A stretch of 28,684 bases of DNA from a virus. Made by a program: the position numbers and the translations under genes. This document shows positions 22,293 to 28,684 of the stretch, in pieces (positions within the stretch are counted from its first letter, which is position 1; the number at the start of each line of letters is the position of its first letter). Location: the IMG/VR virus record IMGVR_UViG_3300045922_000579, positions 1 to 28,684 of that record, one strand, 5' to 3'. Under the pieces are notes generated by a model. It was not told the DNA's origin, ran no database searches, and saw only the letters and a list, made by a program, of their open reading frames with translations.

Positions 22293-22375
22293 TGCACTTT
22301 TGAGGGTTAAAACCCTGCCATTTTGGGCTTTACAGCCGTTTATTTAATTTTTTTCACAGAAAAATAACAAAAAAA

Positions 22376-23599
22376 ATGTCAGTAACAGCATCAACTAACT
22401 TCGGCAATGGTTGGAGCCCTTGGCTATGTCCTGTGGCTCTTATACTTGCACAAGCCTATTCTATGGCTAACCCTCAATTGACAGGGTATAATGACGGCTT
22501 CTTGGAGAGCTTAGCGTCTCCTGATAACATGGCTAATGGGCCAATTAAGCTCGATTCGTTCGGGGAGAACCAGATTAGAATCGCATACAAACAACGGCGA
22601 TTAGCTTCTACCGTATCTACTACGCCGGTATCCGCATGTTCTACGCAGACGTCTGATGTTTTAAAGGAGGACTTATTAACAGTAGATAAGTATGTATCGT
22701 CTGGGTGGAGCCTAACAGTAAGCGAATATGCAAAATTCTGCGAAGAGATAGCAACGGCGATTAACAACGTTAATAACGTATTCGCTGGGCTTAACCAGCC
22801 GCCTGTATCAACACCAGCAGACCTTAACAGAGTAAGAGCTTCTGCGCCTGCATTGATGGCACTTATATCAAGCATGCCGTTTACCTATCACAACATTAAC
22901 TCGTTCATCGAGTGTCAGAATCGCCTCAGACATAAGATGAACATTGGGTTGGTACAAGAGTTGTACGCAAGCTTCGTCGGTGGATTCGCCGCTCCTAACC
23001 AATCTGCTTCGCCATTGGCTGTCAACATCGTAACAGCTGCTAATGGTTCTCTTGTGCAAGGAGGGTTTGGCAGAATCAACTTCGAGTACAAAAAAGCACA
23101 ACAAAGTGGCATGCCAATTATTGTTGGCTTCAATAATGTAGAGATTGCATTGAGCTCGATGACTAATTACTGCTGCAACACTGTTGGATCTGGTGCTGGT
23201 GATATGGTGACCCTTGATCCTAATAGACGAGCTGGCACATTCATGATGCACTATTACGCTGACCAAGCTATCCCAGACACGGCTAACGGAGCTTCTACTA
23301 CTGAGGACTTCATCGTTTATTCTCCAGGTGCTCTCAAGATGTTCACACGCAACGAATGGACGGGCGCAAGGGCTAAGACTTGGGGGGATGGTGTTACGCT
23401 TGGCACTGTGGCTGATGTAAGAGTACCAGGATTAGAATGGGATTTCGCTGTTCGTGAAGAAGGTTGTACAGAAAAAATTACCTTCAATATGGGAGTTGCT
23501 TATGCCCTTTGGGGCTTATTACCTGGCACAGCTTATGCCACTGGTGATGTATTAGAAGATGTAAATGGAGTGTTCCACTTCACTGCTGTAGCTATCTAA
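22376..23599 (+). CDS. Major capsid protein
   Basis: A 407-residue protein assigned as the HK97-fold-type capsid subunit. Support: size, the strongest-looking promoter and leader, and internal features such as SSMPFTYHNINSFIECQNRL (residues 161-180), KAQQSGMPIIVGFNNV (240-255), NRRAGTFMMHYYADQ and the C-terminal PGLEWDFAVREEGCTEKITF. These match the style of capsid proteins of Bacteroidota siphoviruses. No membrane segment or enzyme motif is seen. The scaffold and portal genes are far upstream (10.5-14.6 kb), which is unusual. A second virion protein follows after one base. Confidence 0.75.
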   Translation: MSVTASTNFGNGWSPWLCPVALILAQAYSMANPQLTGYNDGFLESLASPDNMANGPIKLDSFGENQIRIAYKQRRLASTVSTTPVSACSTQTSDVLKEDLLTVDKYVSSGWSLTVSEYAKFCEEIATAINNVNNVFAGLNQPPVSTPADLNRVRASAPALMALISSMPFTYHNINSFIECQNRLRHKMNIGLVQELYASFVGGFAAPNQSASPLAVNIVTAANGSLVQGGFGRINFEYKKAQQSGMPIIVGFNNVEIALSSMTNYCCNTVGSGAGDMVTLDPNRRAGTFMMHYYADQAIPDTANGASTTEDFIVYSPGALKMFTRNEWTGARAKTWGDGVTLGTVADVRVPGLEWDFAVREEGCTEKITFNMGVAYALWGLLPGTAYATGDVLEDVNGVFHFTAVAI

Positions 23600-23600
23600 T

Positions 23601-24518
23601 ATGAACTGTCTCGCTGAACTTCTGCAGTTGAATTTGTGCGGAGGTAGTATTACTAATTCGTTCGCTATCAATTCTTTATCTGGAGTTGATGTCGATTACT
23701 TGCACCAGCTGCAGAAGTCAGACGAGCCTACCGTGCAGCATCTTATAGACGGCATCCATGCGCAAGCGTGGCTATTGTTCACGTCTGAGTTCAAGTCCAT
23801 TTTATATAGTAGATATAATATGGTAAGAGCTGGCTGTCAATCCGACAGTCTAAGCAAGCCCGTTGCTTTGTGCCCTGTTTCTGCTGGTAAGCAGGGAATT
23901 GTTATCAATAACTGTTCAAAAAAACTATCAACTATTGTTAAGAGGCTTTTTTTCTACTCGAATATATCTGGGAACGTAACGTTTGAATTTTGGGACGCTG
24001 ATATGAGCGTTCTTATTCATTCTCAAGTAGTTAGCGTTATTAATGGCAAGAATACAATAAGCGTACAAAAAGCATTCAATTCCGATAACCTATTCATCTG
24101 CTATGATGGTAGTGCGTCAATAGCGTTCAAGACAGAAGGTTGTGGGTGTTGTGGTTTTTCTATTAAAGGAGGGAAAACAAACGTTACGCCTAATATAGAT
24201 ACCATGCAGTTATCAGGCGAACATTATGGATTAGGCGTGGATGTGTCATTCATGTGCATGATTGAGGATATTATTTGCGCTAATTCGGACATGCTTATGA
24301 ACGCTTATGTCTATGCCTTTGGCGCTGCGCTTAAAGAAGAACAAGCCAGTAGCAAAAAAAGCAACAAAGCAACGTTATTCAAGCCTGAAGAAGCGCAACA
24401 AGCATACAACAATTACATGGATAAGCTACGAGAAGAACTTGAATCTGTTGTTATGACAATAGACATGTCAGGATGCGCAACGTGCAAAGAATTTCAACAA
24501 ACAAAATTTTTCGTATGA
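23601..24518 (+). CDS. Virion protein downstream of capsid
   Basis: A 305-residue protein that I can only place by context, directly after the capsid gene. It is Cys-rich for a phage protein (for example GCGCCGF, about residues 189-195, and SGCATCKEF near the end), with a beta-rich middle and a helical C-terminal third (LFKPEEAQQAYNNYMDKLREEL, about 257-278). The position fits a head-tail connector or head-closure protein. The C-terminal CATC could pair with the earlier cysteines. It lies 3 bases before the holin gene, so it is cotranscribed from the capsid promoter. Confidence 0.6.
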   Translation: MNCLAELLQLNLCGGSITNSFAINSLSGVDVDYLHQLQKSDEPTVQHLIDGIHAQAWLLFTSEFKSILYSRYNMVRAGCQSDSLSKPVALCPVSAGKQGIVINNCSKKLSTIVKRLFFYSNISGNVTFEFWDADMSVLIHSQVVSVINGKNTISVQKAFNSDNLFICYDGSASIAFKTEGCGCCGFSIKGGKTNVTPNIDTMQLSGEHYGLGVDVSFMCMIEDIICANSDMLMNAYVYAFGAALKEEQASSKKSNKATLFKPEEAQQAYNNYMDKLREELESVVMTIDMSGCATCKEFQQTKFFV

Positions 24519-24521
24519 AAT

Positions 24522-24998
24522 ATGAAAATCAAAATACTATCTTTAATAGTTCCTTTGATAATTTTTGCGCCTTTTGTGCGATTTTTCGAAAAATATATCT
24601 GGGACGATTGGCAATTCGCCGCAACAATGGTTCTGCTTGTGGGTATTGATACCGCTTTAGGAACTTTGTATGCCTATAAAACAAAAGAATTGTCATCTAA
24701 AAAAATGGGTGGATTAGGTGTAAAGGTTATTGTCTATGGACTTAGTCTCGCAACTATACACAACATAACACACCATACAGTGCATGGAGAACCTAATACA
24801 GTACTTGCATCTATTCTCCCGTGGATGGATGCTACATTATACGCTTACTTTGTGATAAGAGAAGTTATGTCCATCAACGAAAAGTGCGGCAAGCTTGGGT
24901 ATCCTATCTTTCCTAAGTTTATAACTAAAAGGTTTGAGGATTTCGACGAAAACGGTAATTTCAACCCACAAAACATAAAAAATGATAACAATAACTAA
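24522..24998 (+). CDS. Holin (phage holin family)
   Basis: A 158-residue membrane protein resembling the pfam05105-type toxin secretion/phage lysis holin family. It has several hydrophobic segments (about residues 5-20, 31-50, 67-83 and 95-113), a short acidic start of the second (GIDTALGTLYAYKT, 41-54) and the SSKKMGGLGVKV loop (58-69) typical of the family. The hydrophilic tail ends in an Asn-rich end. It would form membrane lesions that release the hydrolase encoded at 26740. It overlaps the next gene by 17 bases. Confidence 0.8.
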   Translation: MKIKILSLIVPLIIFAPFVRFFEKYIWDDWQFAATMVLLVGIDTALGTLYAYKTKELSSKKMGGLGVKVIVYGLSLATIHNITHHTVHGEPNTVLASILPWMDATLYAYFVIREVMSINEKCGKLGYPIFPKFITKRFEDFDENGNFNPQNIKNDNNN

Positions 24999-26079
24999 TA
25001 CAGGGTCTGATACATTCATAAGCGATGGCACCCAGAACCCTAACAGGAATAGGCAGTTCAATGCGGGAATGACTAAGGCAACTGTCATAAGCAATCCGAT
25101 AACAGCTGCATTGGATGCTATCTTAGTAATAGATAGTACAGGGATGTCTATTATTATCCCATATTCTGACATCAGCAGCATCAACGGTAACACGCCATTG
25201 TCGCTTGGATTAACAAATGCCACCGAAGTAGCATCGTATCTGAACAACAATTTTTTTGACTTTGGGGATACAATTGTGTCGGTTGTATCTCCACTAACAG
25301 GTAACGGCACGCTATTAAATCCTATTAAGCTCATCGATGGTACTGATATTGGGCAGATTATACAATGGAATGGGACTAATTGGATATATTCTACTTTGCC
25401 ATCCGACAATATCAAGAACATAAAAAACGAGGTTGTATTCACTTTCGGTGGAGGGTTCCAGCTGTCTGGCGGTGGTAGCAATGCTAATAATCTTGTAGGG
25501 ACGCCATTGTATAGGAATTCTAATCTTGTGGCTATGCTTACACCTGGTGTTGCTAATAGACCCCCTATTATAGTAATGCCCAACATCAGTGGCAATAGAA
25601 CAAGGCTTGCAACCCCTAACGTATCTGGCAGCTATTTCAACGTGTCCACAGTAGTAGGTGTTCCTTCGGCTACATACATTGTCAGGTGCTCATTTGCGAT
25701 AACTACATGGAGTAGTCTTGGTTCTTGTTATTTTGGGTTCATACAGGAGCCTGGTATTACTATAACAGGTGGGTTTTTTGCGGAAATAGTACAAAATAAT
25801 ATACGTCTTGGCTTCAGAGATTCATTTGTTAATACAACAATATCAGGGTCTAACGTCCCTATCTCGCTTAACACCTGGTATGATGTTGAGCTTAACTTCC
25901 ATTACGATGGAACAAATGTGACTATGAAGCTGTATATCAATAACGTGTTAGTATCTACACTTAACTACACGCCAGCTGGCAACTGCCCGGCCACAAATGC
26001 GCAATTAACAGTTACGAATGCTGGCAGCAATAATGTTTGGGTTTTACAGACTGATAGACTTTCTTACGCAATACAATGA
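24982..26079 (+). CDS. Tail fiber/receptor-binding-type protein with LamG-like end
   Basis: A 365-residue protein with a repetitive N-terminal part (about 1-130) containing short collagen-free loops and strands, a glycine-rich hinge (FGGGFQLSGGGSNANN, about 153-168), and a C-terminal domain (about 200-365) resembling concanavalin/LamG-type carbohydrate-binding folds: WYDVELNFHYDGTNVTMKLY is the hallmark strand pair. Such domains bind surface glycans, so it probably acts in host recognition. It overlaps the holin gene by 17 bases and the next gene by ATGA. It could be a minor tail fiber rather than the main receptor protein. Confidence 0.65.
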   Translation: MITITNTGSDTFISDGTQNPNRNRQFNAGMTKATVISNPITAALDAILVIDSTGMSIIIPYSDISSINGNTPLSLGLTNATEVASYLNNNFFDFGDTIVSVVSPLTGNGTLLNPIKLIDGTDIGQIIQWNGTNWIYSTLPSDNIKNIKNEVVFTFGGGFQLSGGGSNANNLVGTPLYRNSNLVAMLTPGVANRPPIIVMPNISGNRTRLATPNVSGSYFNVSTVVGVPSATYIVRCSFAITTWSSLGSCYFGFIQEPGITITGGFFAEIVQNNIRLGFRDSFVNTTISGSNVPISLNTWYDVELNFHYDGTNVTMKLYINNVLVSTLNYTPAGNCPATNAQLTVTNAGSNNVWVLQTDRLSYAIQ

Positions 26080-26753
26080 ACTTAATCGCATACAATGAAC
26101 AGTTGGGCATGTTCCCATGTACATCTATACCAGACGGCTCAATAGATGTAACTACAATAACTAACATGGCTGAGGTATGTCCAGGTAGGATTAGGACAAG
26201 CTGGGTTTCCGATTGGAAGAAGATTCGGACTGCAATTATCAATAAAGCTATTGAGATTACAGGGAATCCAAACATAACACAATGGACACCACAAGAGTGG
26301 GACTTATTTAGCGACAGCGATAAGTATTGGCTTTGCCAATTTTTGCCGAACAAAATCAACCCTGCTTATATGTTATCTACTTTAGGCTCAGTAGAAGCCA
26401 TCAGTAGTGCATGCTTATACTTCGACAGCAATTCTAAGATAGCAAGGACTATGCGGTGGGAAGCTTGCAGGTTGGTAGCTCTTAATAATTTCTCTATTCA
26501 TACTATCATGTATAACATCCAGCATGATGTATTATGCTGGTCTAATGATGATTGGCAAGGAGCTAATCTCGCAACTAACTACATATTAGGATATGAATCA
26601 CAAGCAGACGATACAAGATACGGAATCATAGACTATGTGAATGACTTCCTACCTACATCAGGTTACCCTGTTAGTTGCCCAACCAACCCTAATAAGACAA
26701 TGGCTGATGTTATTGCTGAGTTTAATGCTATATTAGTAGATGGAAATTACTAG
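26076..26753 (+). CDS. Hypothetical protein between fiber and hydrolase
   Basis: A 225-residue protein not recognised. It is mixed helical and beta, contains many Trp and Asn residues (for example ITQWTPQEWDLFSDSDKYWL, about 67-86), and has no membrane segment, signal peptide or catalytic motif visible. It begins by ATGA overlap with the fiber gene and ends 14 bases inside the hydrolase gene. Its position suggests a fiber partner, chaperone for the fiber, or a lysis accessory. No further support is available. Confidence 0.7.
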   Translation: MNLIAYNEQLGMFPCTSIPDGSIDVTTITNMAEVCPGRIRTSWVSDWKKIRTAIINKAIEITGNPNITQWTPQEWDLFSDSDKYWLCQFLPNKINPAYMLSTLGSVEAISSACLYFDSNSKIARTMRWEACRLVALNNFSIHTIMYNIQHDVLCWSNDDWQGANLATNYILGYESQADDTRYGIIDYVNDFLPTSGYPVSCPTNPNKTMADVIAEFNAILVDGNY

Positions 26754-27237
26754 TCCAAAGACAGGTGATCTTGTCTTCTTCCGTGATAAATTGACATGGA
26801 ATCCAATGACATGGCTTGCTAAGCTTATACAATGGATAGCTGGGATTACGCACAACCATGTGGGTGTAGTTGTTGTAGAAGACAATGGACAAACATACAT
26901 ATACGAGGCTGTAAAAGAAGGCATAGTTGTTAGACCGTTATGGTTACGGATACATAATAGAGACATAATGATTAGGAGACCAAAAAAGGAATCATCTTGG
27001 GTTAAACATCGGGCTAAGAATGCAGTAGGTACTAAGTATGACTTCGCCGGTCTGCTATGGTTCCAGTTGTTGTATGCGATATTCGGTCGGTGGTTTGGAT
27101 ATAAGGGTGATAAGGCTGGGTCAAGGTTCTACTGCTACGAGTTCGCCGCATATGTCCATGACTACCCAAATTGGCAAATGGTTAAGCCTAAGGAGTTTAT
27201 CAATAGTAGTGACTTCTATACTATTGATTATTATTGA
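26740..27237 (+). CDS. YiiX/permuted NlpC/P60-type hydrolase, candidate endolysin
   Basis: A 165-residue enzyme of the permuted papain-like/NlpC-P60 (YiiX-like) type. The motifs in order are GDLVFF (residues 9-14), NHVGVVV with H40, YIYEAV with E56 and YCYEFAA with C132. This permuted order (His first, Cys last) is as expected. No signal peptide is seen, so it would need the holin to reach the cell wall. It follows the holin and fiber genes, typical of lysis modules. The stop overlaps the convergent DUF4326 gene by 7 bases. Substrate (cell-wall peptide versus lipid or other amide) is not certain. Confidence 0.8.
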   Translation: MEITSPKTGDLVFFRDKLTWNPMTWLAKLIQWIAGITHNHVGVVVVEDNGQTYIYEAVKEGIVVRPLWLRIHNRDIMIRRPKKESSWVKHRAKNAVGTKYDFAGLLWFQLLYAIFGRWFGYKGDKAGSRFYCYEFAAYVHDYPNWQMVKPKEFINSSDFYTIDYY

Positions 27238-27596
27238 TTGGATAATTGAATCAATAAATCAGCGTGGCATTTTTCTTTAAGCCTACACCAGCAGCTAAGA
27301 TTTCTACCTTTTAGGTGTTGTATGTCAATTTTTACAATCGCTAACCACCTTCGATAGCATTCAATTGCATCAATAGCCGCTTCGTCTCTTGTCTCATAAA
27401 AATAACGACAATGCTTGATAAACAACTCTTTACATGTATCGCTGCCATCTGTTTCTATGCGCCATTTTTTGTTTTTGCACTTTACAATTCTGAATGGATT
27501 GCCCCATCTACTGCCCCGCCCTACATAGACAATTGGCAATCCATTCGGAGATACTTGCTTATATTGCCTACTTCTTTGTATCCTTACAGGTTTCAT
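27231..27596 (-). CDS. DUF4326-family protein
   Basis: A 121-residue protein with the DUF4326 signature: VYVGRGSRWGNPF (residues 23-35) at the start and LKGRNLSCWCRLKEKCHADLL (94-114) at the end. These motifs hold conserved Cys and His residues that could bind metal. Function is unknown; the family is common in phages. It overlaps the hexapeptide-repeat gene upstream (same strand) by 29 bases and the hydrolase stop by 7. Expression should come from promoter module A as the second gene. Confidence 0.85.
   Translation of the reverse strand: MKPVRIQRSRQYKQVSPNGLPIVYVGRGSRWGNPFRIVKCKNKKWRIETDGSDTCKELFIKHCRYFYETRDEAAIDAIECYRRWLAIVKIDIQHLKGRNLSCWCRLKEKCHADLLIQLSNQ
27232..27256. terminator. Weak AT-rich hairpin at convergent stops
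   Basis: TATTGATT (27232-27239) pairs with AATCAATA (27249-27256) around GGATAATTG. It lies where the plus-strand hydrolase gene and the minus-strand DUF4326 gene converge. A/T-only pairing makes it a weak bidirectional terminator candidate. Confidence 0.35.
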
Positions 27597-28578
27597 TGAA
27601 TCCTTTTGTTTTTAGGAATTCTATAAGTTCATAATAATTTCCTTGCCCTTTGTATTTTTTATCCACCAATTTTTTAAATTCTTCAAGATTACCGTAGAAA
27701 CATCCTGCTGCTATTGTTTTTTCTAAGTAATTAATGGTAACGTATCGATTGCTATCGCCATAAGGCCCCAATACTTGATAATCTTCTGTTGTCAGAACTT
27801 TGCCTTTTATTATCGCATTGCCTTTTATTATCGCATTGCCACTTATGTAGGCATTGTCAGTTAGAATAACATAATCGCAAACTTGGGCATCGCCACTTAC
27901 GTAAGCATCCTCACGAACTTGAGCATTGTCACTTACGTAAGCATTGCCAGTTATTTTAGCATTGCCGGTTACAATAACATTGCCACTTACGTAAGCCTCC
28001 TCACGGACTTGGGCATTGCGACTTACTTTAGCATTGCCACATACGCAAGCATTGTCAGTTACATAAGCATTGTCAGTTACATAAGCATCTTCAGCTACGC
28101 AAGCATTGTCACGAACTTGAGCCATGTTAGTTATTTTAGCACTGCCTTTTACTAAGGCAGTGTCAGTTACAATCGCATCATCACCTACGTAAGCCATGTT
28201 AGTTATTTTAGCATTGCCGGTTACATTTCCACGGACTTGGGCATTGTGAATTACGATAGCATAACCACTTACGCAAGCATTGCCACGGACTAAGGCATAA
28301 TCACATACAATAGCATTGCCAGTTACAATAGCCTCCTCACAGGCTTGGGCATTGTCACGGAATTTAGCATTGCCACGAACAATAGCATTGTCATAAATTT
28401 TAGCATTATCATAAATCCAACAGTCACCCTTATGCGATAGGTTATGTTCAGATTCTACGAAGCCACCTAAGTCTCCTTCTTTTACGTCGCTGAATGTGAA
28501 TGAGCGTAATGCTTGGATTCTGTATAGAGTTCTTCCATTGAACTTAATCGTCTCATCCGTCAATCTGTACTTTTTCAT
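27568..28578 (-). CDS. Hexapeptide-repeat beta-helix protein
   Basis: A 336-residue protein in three parts: an N-terminal domain (YRLTDETIKFNGRTLYRIQAL, then VKEGDLGGFVESEHNLSH, residues 4-49), about 200 residues of six-residue repeats of the form xxVxGN/DA (residues about 50-265), and a C-terminal domain (PYGDSNRYVTINYLEKTIAAGC... to the end). The repeats predict a left-handed beta-helix rod. This domain set recurs in many phage and Bacteroidota proteins without known function. ATG 28578 follows promoter module A and a ctccttt-type ribosome site on this strand (AAAGGAG). The 18-bp repeat DNA includes recent exact duplications, so the rod length probably varies. Confidence 0.82.
   Translation of the reverse strand: MKKYRLTDETIKFNGRTLYRIQALRSFTFSDVKEGDLGGFVESEHNLSHKGDCWIYDNAKIYDNAIVRGNAKFRDNAQACEEAIVTGNAIVCDYALVRGNACVSGYAIVIHNAQVRGNVTGNAKITNMAYVGDDAIVTDTALVKGSAKITNMAQVRDNACVAEDAYVTDNAYVTDNACVCGNAKVSRNAQVREEAYVSGNVIVTGNAKITGNAYVSDNAQVREDAYVSGDAQVCDYVILTDNAYISGNAIIKGNAIIKGKVLTTEDYQVLGPYGDSNRYVTINYLEKTIAAGCFYGNLEEFKKLVDKKYKGQGNYYELIEFLKTKGFNETCKDTKK
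27801..28400 (-). repeat. 18-bp-period tandem repeat array inside the beta-helix gene
   Basis: The DNA encoding the hexapeptide repeats has an 18-base period. Two neighbouring pairs of units are exact: TGCCTTTTATTATCGCAT (27801-27818 and 27819-27836) and AGCATTGTCAGTTACATA (28048-28065 and 28066-28083). Others differ at a few positions, so the array mixes old and new copies. Confidence 0.9.
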
Positions 28579-28585
28579 TTTTTCT

Positions 28586-28684
28586 CCTTTTTTAAAGTGT
28601 GATTGATTAAATTTTACGTTACAAAGATACAACAGAAAATTAATACGATGCAAATATTTTTTTATATTCTTTTGTATATTTTTT
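28586..28684. repeat. Right copy of exact 99-bp terminal direct repeat
   Basis: Identical to bases 1-99. Joining the ends gives a circle of about 28,585 bp and places the intact regulatory region (box at 108-118, promoter at 37-68 / 28622-28653) directly upstream of the minus-strand gene starting at 28578. Confidence 0.9.
28622..28653 (-). promoter_or_regulatory. Right-end copy of promoter A core
   Basis: The same promoter as described at 37-68: TTG (28653-28651), 21-bp spacer, TATCTTTG (28629-28622). It is 43 bases upstream of the start codon at 28578. Confidence 0.8.

Noticed and set aside
22868-23266. 132-codon minus-strand open frame within the capsid gene
   Set aside because: Embedded in the major capsid gene, with no start context or promoter; a shadow frame.
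24837-25595. 252-codon minus-strand open frame over the holin/fiber genes
   Set aside because: Long, but antisense to two coupled plus-strand genes with recognised features. It has no promoter and a hydrophobic, Pro/Leu-rich antisense-like composition.
27883-28155. 90-codon plus-strand frame with repeated SIxTYxSI pattern
   Set aside because: It is the mirror reading of the 18-bp repeats of the beta-helix gene; the apparent repeat protein is an artefact of the repeat DNA.
27801-28400. Regular repeats resembling a CRISPR array
   Set aside because: The period is 18 bases with no unique spacers and the frame codes for hexapeptide repeats; this is a coding tandem repeat.

Overview
This window looks like one complete, circular genome of a small tailed bacteriophage (siphovirus-like). 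The first 99 bases are repeated exactly as the last 99, so the circle would be about 28,585 bp. The host is very probably a member of the Bacteroidota. The promoters fit the Bacteroidota consensus (TTG, a spacer of about 18-21 bp, then TAnnTTTG). Shine-Dalgarno sites are mostly absent. The HTH gene at 4246-3959 belongs to an excisionase-like family common on Bacteroidota integrative elements. TAA, TAG and TGA all end genes, so the standard code is used.

Layout. 1-207: a promoter region whose minus-strand promoter reads across the contig junction into the genes at the right end. 208-1909 (+): a small protein and the terminase large subunit. 1906-3674 (-): an early operon of a small protein, a RecT-type annealase and a lambda-exonuclease-like nuclease. 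3884-4246 (-): an HTH gene with a premature stop. 4247-5453: about 1.2 kb with no gene longer than a few codons. It holds repeated TTGATTATCAA boxes, an almost pure A/T tract, a G+C island and phased TAAAATCG boxes, and is the best candidate for the origin and/or packaging-control region. 5454-10393 (+): a small protein, a putative terminase small subunit and two large tail proteins, ending in a terminator. 10487-14557 (+): putative tail tube, portal, SPP1 gp7-like head protein, a small Cys/Asn-rich protein and a scaffold, ending in a terminator. 14602-15552: two minus-strand small genes flanking a plus-strand tRNA (CAU) with initiator-like features. 15621-19107 (+): an accessory block (nuclease, membrane protein, DUF1828 protein, DNA methyltransferase, YopX-like protein). 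19159-19575 (+): tail-completion-like protein. 19576-22251 (-): tape measure, unusually on the opposite strand. 22376-27237 (+): major capsid, virion protein, holin, receptor-binding-type protein and a YiiX-type hydrolase. 27231-28578 (-): a DUF4326 protein and a hexapeptide-repeat protein.

How it works together. Three near-identical minus-strand promoter modules, each with a TTGATTATCAA-like box exactly 40 bp upstream of the -33 element, probably co-regulate the scattered minus-strand genes. Plus-strand promoters drive the virion and lysis genes. I see no integrase, CI-like repressor, primase, helicase, polymerase or replication initiator, so replication should depend on the host plus the phage RecT/exonuclease pair. 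The structural modules are scattered: TerS apart from TerL, scaffold apart from capsid, and the tape measure inverted. The most unusual features are the regulatory architecture, the initiator-like tRNA, the inverted tape measure and the DUF1828-methyltransferase cassette.
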